Of a stretch of 18,740 nucleotides of DNA, positions 13,561 to 18,740 are shown one piece after another; positions within the stretch are counted from its first letter, which is position 1; every line of letters starts with the position of its first letter. The stretch covers positions 1 through 18,740 of the forward strand of contig JAJPEN010000058.1 of assembly GCA_021166835.1 (NCBI GenBank), in the 5' to 3' direction. The translations under genes were made by a program, and so were the position numbers. Below the pieces are notes generated by a model that did not search any database, was not told the DNA's origin, and was given only the letters and a program-made list of their open reading frames with translations. This stretch comes from Burkholderiaceae bacterium. GTDB lineage: Bacteria; Pseudomonadota; Gammaproteobacteria; Burkholderiales; Burkholderiaceae.

Positions 13561-15687
13561 TCACATTCCGATTCGACGGGCGCCTTCGCGAAAGCGCCTC
13601 GACGCTTCGACGTCGAAGCGGAACGCGGCCGCGAAATCGTCGAAGCCGTAGCCGGGAACGACGCCGCGAATGATTGCCGCGTGCCGCCGCGCCTCGTCGA
13701 GCGAGCCGGCGAGTCCGAGCGTGAACGCCGCGATCGCGTGGATGTGCGGATGCGCATTCGGCCGCGCGGCGGCGCGCACCGCCCAGCGCGCGGCCTCGTC
13801 GACTCGATCGAGGCGGACGAGCGCGATCGCATGCGAGCCGAGCATGCCGAAGAGCAGCGGATCGAAGGGACTGAGCAGCCGCGCGTGGTCGGAGGCCGCG
13901 ATCGCGGCCCGCGGATCGCCCGACTGCGCATGCACGAAAGCGAGCGTGTAGTGCCCGAGCGCGAAGTTCGGGCTCAGCTCCACGGCCTGCTCGAGCTCGC
14001 CCACCGACGCGTCGTGCCCTTCGCGCAACCACAGCGCGCGGCCCATCGCCCAATGCGCCGACGGATCGCGGTCGTCGGCCATCAGTGCCTGCGCGGCGGC
14101 GTCGATCGCGCGTTGCGTCTCCGGTTCGCGCGCCGTCCAGCCCTGGAAGGCGTTCTGGAAATGCGTGAACGACAGACCGGCCCACGCACGCGAGAAGGTC
14201 GGATCCATTCGCACCGCGGTCTCGAAGAAGTGCTGCGCCTTCGCGTTGTCGGGTGGATCGAAGCGGTACATGTGCCACAGGCCCCGGTGGTGCGCACTCC
14301 AGGCGTCGAGCGAGCCGGGCGGCAGCAGGATAGCCCGGTTGCGTTCGAGCGCCTCGATCTCGGCGGCGAGCGAGGCGACGATGCGGTTGCCGATCTCGTC
14401 GAGCACGCCGAAGGTGTCGGCCAGCTCGAAGCGCTCGGCCCAGACCACGTGCGCGGTTGCCGATTCGACGAGTTCCACCTCGATGGTCGCGACTGCGCCC
14501 TCGCGTCGCAGCGTTCCGCTGCACGAGTAGTCCACACGCAGCAGTCGCGCCGCTTGCTGCGCGTCCACGCCGCGCGCATGCAACGCCGACACGCTGCCCT
14601 GCCCGATGACGAACAGGCTGCGCAGCTTGGCCAATCGGGTGACCACGTCGTGGGCGAGCGCGATGCCGATGCGGGCGTCGTCGCCCTGCGCAGCGAACGG
14701 CATCACGGCGATCGACGCGCGCCGTGCGGGGCAGGAGCCGCCCTTCTCCCGTTTGCTCGCCTCTGCGACGCCAACCGGGAGCAGCTTCGGCGCCCCGGCG
14801 CCGAGCGCTTCGCATGGAGGCGGGACGAGTTCGATACTTTCGGCCACGTCGATGCTTTCCGCGTTCGCAGCGGCGTGTCCATCGTCATGCGCCGCGCTTG
14901 CGCGAGTCGCCCGCCACGCTTCGTGCAGCGGCCCTCGGTCGAGCCCGGCCTCCTCGAAGCCGCGCAGCGCGATCGCGAACTGCGCCTGCGCTTCGCGCAG
15001 CCGTCCCGCCTGCAGCAGCGCTTCGAGCATCCGCCGGTGGGCGCGCAACTCGAAGGGCTCGAGCGCGAGCCACTGCTCGAGCCAGGGCACCGCTTCGATT
15101 CCGGGCGCGCGTGCGGCCAGTTGTTCGAGCAGGCGCACGTTGGCCTCCCGGAAGCGCCGCCGCTGCGCCGCGAGCCACGCGTCGAAGGCCGGCGTGCGCG
15201 CGAGCACGAGCCCCTGCAGGAAGTCGCCCTCGTACAGCGCGGCGAGCGATTGCAGTTGCGCAAGGCCGAGAGCCGCCAGGCCGCCGCACAGTGCGCGCTC
15301 GATCTCGAGCGCGTCGACGAAGACGTCGGAAAGGTCGAGCCGGACTGCGTCGCCTTCCGCGCGCAGCCGGCGATGCGACGCGTCATCGACCAGCGGGCGG
15401 ATCTTGCTCAGGCACCAGCGAAGCTCGCCGCGCGGATCGTTCGGCCTGTCCCACAGCAGATCGCAAAGAGTCTCGCGCGCCAGCGGCCGCGACGCGAGCG
15501 CGAGCCGCGCCAACAGCGCGCGAACCTTGCGCGAAGCGGGCAGGGCGAGGGCGATTCCGGCGCCGACGCCGGCGCTGCCGCGGCGGATCTCCAGCGCGCC
15601 GAGCAGCCGCACGCGAAGGCGCAACTCCTGCGGCGCAGGCAGCTGCGCGAGCCGCAGGCTCGAAACGGATTCCACGCCGGCTCCCAC
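13561..15687 (-). CDS. SARP-like transcriptional regulator with BTAD, TolB/FlgO-like and TPR regions
   Basis: This is a 708-residue protein. Residues about 22-115 form an OmpR/SARP winged helix (VRLLGALEIRRG ... RKVRALLARLALASRPLARETLCDLLW). Residues about 118-262 are the bacterial transcriptional activation (BTAD) domain, with LYEGDFLQGLVL and WLEQWLALEPFELRAHRRMLEALL. After a variable linker, residues about 325-460 resemble the TolB/FlgO-like domain common in CadC- and adenylate-cyclase-type regulators: ASIAVMPFAAQ, VVTRLAKLRSLFVIGQGSV, LLRVDYSCSGTLRREG, HVVWAERFE. The rest is tetratricopeptide-like helices. There is no membrane helix. The start is GTG 15687 with GGAG eight bases upstream. 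It is divergent from a methyltransferase gene across 112 bp, its likely target along with itself. The inducing signal is unknown. Confidence 0.85.
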   Translation of the reverse strand: MGAGVESVSSLRLAQLPAPQELRLRVRLLGALEIRRGSAGVGAGIALALPASRKVRALLARLALASRPLARETLCDLLWDRPNDPRGELRWCLSKIRPLVDDASHRRLRAEGDAVRLDLSDVFVDALEIERALCGGLAALGLAQLQSLAALYEGDFLQGLVLARTPAFDAWLAAQRRRFREANVRLLEQLAARAPGIEAVPWLEQWLALEPFELRAHRRMLEALLQAGRLREAQAQFAIALRGFEEAGLDRGPLHEAWRATRASAAHDDGHAAANAESIDVAESIELVPPPCEALGAGAPKLLPVGVAEASKREKGGSCPARRASIAVMPFAAQGDDARIGIALAHDVVTRLAKLRSLFVIGQGSVSALHARGVDAQQAARLLRVDYSCSGTLRREGAVATIEVELVESATAHVVWAERFELADTFGVLDEIGNRIVASLAAEIEALERNRAILLPPGSLDAWSAHHRGLWHMYRFDPPDNAKAQHFFETAVRMDPTFSRAWAGLSFTHFQNAFQGWTAREPETQRAIDAAAQALMADDRDPSAHWAMGRALWLREGHDASVGELEQAVELSPNFALGHYTLAFVHAQSGDPRAAIAASDHARLLSPFDPLLFGMLGSHAIALVRLDRVDEAARWAVRAAARPNAHPHIHAIAAFTLGLAGSLDEARRHAAIIRGVVPGYGFDDFAAAFRFDVEASRRFREGARRIGM

Positions 15688-15753
15688 GCTCGCTTCTCCG
15701 GGACGCTCCTATCGTGAACCTCGGACGTACGGGGACGCCGTGCGCCGGAGTTC

Positions 15754-15769
15754 CCTCGCCATGGTGAGG
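15754..15769. promoter_or_regulatory. Palindromic candidate operator between regulator and methyltransferase
   Basis: CCTCGCCATGGTGAGG is a 16-bp inverted repeat centred on CCATGG with a single mismatched pair, placed about 31 bases before the methyltransferase ATG and 67 bases before the regulator GTG. An overlapping CTCGCC/GGCGAG pair (15755-15760 and 15768-15773) could also fold as a hairpin. Confidence 0.4.
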
Positions 15770-15799
15770 CGAGCCCATCCCGAACCTTGGAGAAGCAAC

Positions 15800-16645
15800 A
15801 TGAACACTGCTGCTGTTGCCCCTGAACGAACGCAAGCGCCCACGGTCGACTTCGCGGCGCTGAAGGTGCGCCAGCGCGTCGCCTGGTCCTCGGGCGACTA
15901 CGCGCTCATCGGAACCACGCTGCAGATCGTCGGCGAGCAGCTCTGCGAGGCGCTCGACGTGCGGGCCGGCAAGCGTTTTCTCGACGTCGCGTCCGGAAAC
16001 GGCAACGTCGCGCTCGCCGCCGCGCGCCGCAACTGCGAGGTCGTCGCGAGCGACTACGTGCCCGCGCTGCTCGAGCGCGCGCGGGAGCGCGCCGCGGCAG
16101 ACAGGCTCGACCTCGAGTTCCGCGAAGCCGACGCCGAGGCCTTGCCTTTCGACGACGAGAGCTTCGATTACGTGGCCTCGAGCTACGGCGTGATGTTCAC
16201 GCCCGACCAGGAGCGGGCGGCGGCCGAGCTTCTGCGCGTGTGCCGGCGCGGCGGGAAGATCGGACTGGCGAACTGGACGCCGGAGGGCTTCATCGGCCAG
16301 GTATTTCGCACTCTCGGACGCCATGTTCCGCCGCCGGCGGGCGCCCGGTCGCCGGCGTTGTGGGGCACCCGCGCGCGCCTGGACGAACTCTTCGGCGCGC
16401 AGGCGGCTTCGATCGAAGCGACACCGCGCGACTTCGTGTTCCGCTACCGCTCGCCCGACCATTGGATCGACGTGTTCTCGACCTGGTACGGACCGATGCT
16501 GAAGGCCTTCGGCGCCGTCGACACCGACGGGCGTTCGGCGCTGCGCCGCGACCTCGTCGCGCTGATCGAGCGCTTCGATCGTTCCGGCGACGGCACGATG
16601 GTGGTGCCGGGCGAATACCTGGAGGTGGTGGTGACGCGGCGCTGA
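15800..16645 (+). CDS. Class I SAM-dependent methyltransferase (UbiE/type-11-like)
   Basis: This is a 281-residue methyltransferase. Motif I is FLDVASGNGNVALAAA at 60-75, the acidic ribose-binding residue is Asp85 in VVASDYVP, and motif II/III regions are EADAEALPFDDESFDYV at 109-125 and VCRRGGKIGLANW after it. The C-terminal region (RSPDHWIDVFSTWYGPMLKAF) is the substrate side typical of UbiE/type 11-like small-molecule methyltransferases. ATG 15800 has GGAGAAG about five to eight bases upstream. It is transcribed alone, divergent from the SARP-like regulator, and followed within 12 bases by a perfect 11-bp hairpin. The substrate cannot be told from sequence. Confidence 0.88.
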   Translation: MNTAAVAPERTQAPTVDFAALKVRQRVAWSSGDYALIGTTLQIVGEQLCEALDVRAGKRFLDVASGNGNVALAAARRNCEVVASDYVPALLERARERAAADRLDLEFREADAEALPFDDESFDYVASSYGVMFTPDQERAAAELLRVCRRGGKIGLANWTPEGFIGQVFRTLGRHVPPPAGARSPALWGTRARLDELFGAQAASIEATPRDFVFRYRSPDHWIDVFSTWYGPMLKAFGAVDTDGRSALRRDLVALIERFDRSGDGTMVVPGEYLEVVVTRR

Positions 16646-16656
16646 GCGGCTTGCGG

Positions 16657-16684
16657 CCATGCGCGGCTCTTGCGCCGCGCATGG
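16657..16684 (+). terminator. Perfect 11-bp hairpin after the methyltransferase gene
   Basis: CCATGCGCGGC (16657-16667) pairs exactly with GCCGCGCATGG (16674-16684) around a 6-base loop, starting 12 bases after the stop codon. There is no U tract, so it may stabilise the mRNA end or act only as part of a terminator. Confidence 0.5.
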
Positions 16685-16690
16685 GCGCGA

Positions 16691-16770
16691 GGGCCGCAAG
16701 GGCCGCAAGGGCCGCAAGGCCGCAAGGCCGCAAGGGCCGCAAGGACGCAAGGGCGCAAGGGCCGCGCAGG
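16691..16770. repeat. Tandem array of a GCCGCAAGG nonamer, about nine copies
   Basis: Copies of GCCGCAAGG follow each other at 8-9 base steps from 16693; six are exact, and the last three are variants (GACGCAAGG, GCGCAAGG, GCCGCGCAGG). The array fills most of the space between the methyltransferase hairpin and the end of the next gene. The mixed 8/9 step shifts the frame between copies, which argues against a coding repeat. Confidence 0.85.
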
Positions 16771-16887
16771 GGCGGGCGGTGCGTCGACGGGACGCCGGCA
16801 CACCCTGTGCGCCGGCGTGCTGTCCCGTGCTATCCGTATATCGCGGCGTCGGCGTGCCGTTGCGTGCCGACGTGGGCGGACGCGCTG

Positions 16888-17259
16888 CTACTGCCGCGAG
16901 TGCAGCCCGATCATGTTGCCTTCGGTATCGACCGCCAGCGCGATGAAGCCGTGCTCGCCGATCGAGAACTTCTCGCGCTCGAGGCGGCCTCCGGCGGCGT
17001 TCACGCGCGATGCCTCCACCGCGCAGTCGTCGCAGCTGAAGTAGACGATGACGCCGTTCCCGCCGCCGTCGAAGCCCGGCATGCGCACCAGCGCGCCGGC
17101 CGCGCCCGTTGCGTTCATCGACATCGGGAAGGCGAGCATTTCGTGTTCGTCGCCTTCGAGCTTCTGGAGGCTGCAGGCGAACACGGTTTCGTAGAAGCGT
17201 CGGGCGCGCGCCATGTCCTGTACGTAGATTTCGAACCAGACGATCGGGTTCTCTTTCAT
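16888..17259 (-). CDS. VOC-family protein (lactoylglutathione lyase-related)
   Basis: This is a 123-residue VOC protein with the two-module pattern: NPIVWFEIYVQDMARARRFYETVF at 4-27, then GGGNGVIVYFSCDDCAVEASRVNAAGG in the middle and GFIALAVDTEGNMIGLHS at the end. The ending DTEGNMIGLHS is typical of the uncharacterised lactoylglutathione lyase-related subfamily and lacks the classic terminal Glu ligand of glyoxalase I. ATG 17259 has GAGGAGAG about six bases upstream. It is a stand-alone minus-strand gene whose 3' end faces the methyltransferase and the nonamer array. It is different in sequence from the other VOC protein in this window, so it is not a recent duplicate. Confidence 0.86.
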   Translation of the reverse strand: MKENPIVWFEIYVQDMARARRFYETVFACSLQKLEGDEHEMLAFPMSMNATGAAGALVRMPGFDGGGNGVIVYFSCDDCAVEASRVNAAGGRLEREKFSIGEHGFIALAVDTEGNMIGLHSRQ

Positions 17260-17362
17260 TGCCGCTCTCCTCGGCTGGGGTGCCGGCGTTCATGCAGGCA
17301 AGGCGCGCTCCCGGTAGTGCACGCTCCGAAGCGCCGGCTGCCCGCTGCGTGCTGGGCCGCCT

Positions 17363-17442
17363 CACCGCGCCGGGCCGCCCCACCGCGCCGCCCACCGCGC
17401 CACCCAGCGCGCCACACCCAGCGCGCCGCCCAGCGCGCCGCT
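17363..17442. repeat. Degenerate 12-bp tandem array, about six copies
   Basis: Units of the form CACCGCGCCGCC or CAGCGCGCCGCC run head to tail, mostly 12 bases long (17381, 17393, 17419, 17431), with longer units at 17363 and 17405. The last unit continues into a 7-bp inverted repeat CCCAGCG (17429-17435) / CGCTGGG (17446-17452). Confidence 0.75.
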
Positions 17443-17489
17443 CAACGCTGGGTCGCCGCGCCCCGCTACCGAATGTTGCCTTTCGAGCG

Positions 17490-17505
17490 GTGGAACGCAT
17501 TCCAC
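17490..17505. repeat. Perfect short inverted repeat
   Basis: GTGGAA and TTCCAC flank a 4-base CGCA loop. It lies in gene-free DNA and could be a small hairpin or a protein-binding site. Confidence 0.45.
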
Positions 17506-17570
17506 GAGCGGGAACGCTTCATCTGGAAGCCCGAAGATCCGACCGGTGCGAGCGCCGGGCAGGTGGCTTC

Positions 17571-17600
17571 GACCGGTTGCTGCCGGGGAGCAGCACCGTC
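17571..17600 (-). terminator. Possible terminator hairpin after the cyclotransferase-like gene
   Basis: GACCGGTTGCTGC and GCAGCACCGTC can pair over 11 base pairs with two single-base bulges around a CGGGGA loop, 56 bases beyond the cyclotransferase-like stop codon. No U tract follows on the minus strand. Confidence 0.3.
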
Positions 17601-17655
17601 AGCACGACGCGCGCAACCCACCGCGTGCGCTCTCGCGCGTCCTCGCCCGGCGGGG

Positions 17656-18003
17656 TCACCGCGCGTCGGCGTCCGCCTCCACGTACACCCACGCCGTCGC
17701 CCCCGATGCGAGCTGTGCGGCGACGCGCCGATAGGCATCCACCTCGTATCGGTCCGCGTCGGCCAGCTCCTCGTCGCTGATCTCGAAGACCGTTCCGGCC
17801 ACGCGGCTGTCGACACGACCGTTGTGCCGCACGATCGGATGATGCGTGCGACCGCTCGTCGCGACGACCGCTTCGTCGTCGATACGGACGAGCGTCTGCT
17901 CGTAGCCGACCAGCTCGTCCGGACGCCCGACGAGGCGCCTGCCGAAGGTGGCGAGCTGCACGCCTTCCTGCTGCAGGGTTCCGTAGGAAAAGAGAAGAGG
18001 CAT
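17656..18003 (-). CDS. Gamma-glutamylcyclotransferase-family (AIG2-like) protein
   Basis: This is a 115-residue protein with the family's N-terminal substrate loop FSYGTLQ at 5-11, a second strand VAGTVFEISDEELADADRYE at 68-87 that contains the acidic residues around the catalytic position (Glu87), and the end DAYRRVAAQLASGATAWVYV. The size is normal for the family. Members open gamma-glutamyl amides or peptides to 5-oxoproline. In most relatives the helix reads LDxYE; here it reads ADRYE, a mild change. ATG 18003 has GGAGAG about nine bases upstream. It is on the same strand as the cupin gene, 51 bases downstream of it, so the two may be co-transcribed. Confidence 0.85.
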   Translation of the reverse strand: MPLLFSYGTLQQEGVQLATFGRRLVGRPDELVGYEQTLVRIDDEAVVATSGRTHHPIVRHNGRVDSRVAGTVFEISDEELADADRYEVDAYRRVAAQLASGATAWVYVEADADAR

Positions 18004-18054
18004 CGCAGGCTCTCCGGCGCGACACGGGCGCAGGCCCGGCGCGCTACATCTCCG

Positions 18055-18612
18055 TCAGATGGGCAGGAAGCGCATCCGGTGCCTGGCCGCGATCTCCGGC
18101 ACCTTCGAGAGGCCGCGCGGCAGATCCCGCACTTCTCGATCGACGTCGCGGAAGAATCCCTCGGCGGCGGCCGGCGCATCGAACACTAGCACGCGCGCCG
18201 GCTTCGCCGAAGCGCCCTGGAAGCCGTGCATCGTGCCGGCCGGTGCATAGAGGAAATCTCCGGCGCCGTAGACGTCGACGCTCCCGCCCATCGTGAAGCG
18301 CACCTCGCCCTCGACGATGTAGTAGTACTCGTCCCATGGATGCTCGTGCGGCGGCGGGTCGGCGTCGAGCGGCAGCATCACTTCCATCAACGACCACGCG
18401 TCGCCCGTCTGCCGGGGCAGCTTCACGCTCGAGGACACGATCGACTGCGCCGAAACGGCGATCCGGCAATCGCTCGCGGGGATCGGGCTGCGCGGCTGAT
18501 GCCGCTTGGCTTGCGCATGAAGCACCGCCGCGGCGCCGTTTGCGCTTCCCGTGCTGCATGACGCAGCAATTTCGTCTGCGCAAACCGTTTCGGACGCGGA
18601 AATGCTGTACAT
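18055..18612 (-). CDS. Cupin-domain protein
   Basis: This is a 185-residue protein with a single cupin barrel at about 60-150. Motif 1 is PPHEHPWDEYYYIVEGEVRF with metal ligands His89, His91 and Glu95; motif 2 is GAGDFLYAPAGTMHGF with His129, so the 3-His-1-Glu site is complete. The first about 50 residues are Ala- and Ser-rich and not part of the barrel. ATG 18612 is the outermost sensible start but has only a G-rich stretch upstream; a shorter start inside residues 45-60 is possible. Cupins of this size include dioxygenases, isomerases and sensors; no specific role can be assigned. It lies 51 bases upstream of the cyclotransferase-like gene. The remaining bases to the window end (18613-18740) hold no recognisable gene. 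Confidence 0.8.
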   Translation of the reverse strand: MYSISASETVCADEIAASCSTGSANGAAAVLHAQAKRHQPRSPIPASDCRIAVSAQSIVSSSVKLPRQTGDAWSLMEVMLPLDADPPPHEHPWDEYYYIVEGEVRFTMGGSVDVYGAGDFLYAPAGTMHGFQGASAKPARVLVFDAPAAAEGFFRDVDREVRDLPRGLSKVPEIAARHRMRFLPI

Positions 18613-18740
18613 GGACGCCCCCGGTTTGCCAAGCGCTCGTTTCGGTGATGGGTCGAAGGCAAAGATTGCAGCCGTACATTCGGACTTCGATCGGCGAGCC
18701 GTAGTTCGCCCTTGTCCCTGATGGATTCCGCTGGCTGGCT

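Larger units (their letters stand above)
17260..17655. other. 396-bp stretch without a supported gene
   Basis: This stretch holds a ribosome binding site for the VOC gene at its left end, a 12-bp tandem repeat array, and three inverted repeats. Reading frames exist only because the DNA is GC-rich; they give Arg-, Pro- and Ala-rich chains with no recognisable fold. It lies downstream of the cyclotransferase-like gene and so may hold that gene's transcript end. Confidence 0.6.

Noticed and set aside
16691..16770. CRISPR array or collagen-like coding repeat
   Set aside because: Units are 8-9 bases with no spacers, and the step changes frame, so it is neither CRISPR nor a coding repeat.
13035..17259. 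The two VOC proteins as a recent duplication
   Set aside because: They share only the general fold pattern; motifs, lengths and endings differ, so they are separate family members.
15383..17500. A 705-codon minus frame across the methyltransferase region
   Set aside because: It runs antisense to the methyltransferase and out of frame with the VOC gene, and gives low-complexity sequence only.

Overview
The window is very GC-rich DNA with dense, tightly packed genes, a branched-chain-amino-acid-type (Liv) ABC importer with its own AraC-type activator, and proteins of proteobacterial type. The best guess from composition and protein style is a betaproteobacterium of the Burkholderiales type. 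That is an inference; no rRNA, tRNA or other lineage marker lies in the window.

Left third (1-7266). A minus-strand operon runs from a periplasmic substrate-binding protein (livJ-like, 4894-6096) through two permeases (livH, livM) and two ATPases (livG, livF) into an aldehyde dehydrogenase that leaves the window at base 1. livM, livG and livF each start inside the end of the preceding gene. The livF frame has no stop codon: it runs through a 21-residue linker into the aldehyde dehydrogenase, so the sequence encodes one LivF-ALDH polypeptide, 750 codons visible. A good ribosome binding site sits just before the dehydrogenase methionine, so free dehydrogenase could also be made. A divergent AraC/FeaR-like regulator (6304-7266) faces the operon across 207 bp. 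Together this reads as uptake plus oxidation of an unknown, probably aromatic, compound.

Middle (7337-12228). Convergent to the regulator is a minus-strand pair, a family-4 glycosyltransferase followed by a glycogen-debranching-type glucosidase. Divergent from these are a MazG-like nucleotide pyrophosphohydrolase (plus strand) and an antitoxin/RES-toxin module of the MbcA-MbcT (Xre-RES) kind, with its own AT-rich promoter and a GTGA overlap between the two genes.

Right third (12233-18740). Mostly minus-strand single genes: a Mut7-C RNase-type protein with a zinc ribbon, a VOC (glyoxalase-fold) protein with a TTG start, a 708-residue SARP-like regulator (winged helix, BTAD, TolB/FlgO-like and TPR regions), then a divergent plus-strand class I methyltransferase. 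After it come a perfect 11-bp hairpin and a nonamer tandem array, a second VOC protein, a 396-bp gene-free stretch with 12-bp repeats and hairpins, a gamma-glutamylcyclotransferase-like protein, and a cupin.

The strongest candidate for something undescribed is the LivF-ALDH fusion, which would tether an aldehyde-oxidising enzyme to the cytoplasmic face of an importer. I saw no mobile element, CRISPR array or RNA gene.
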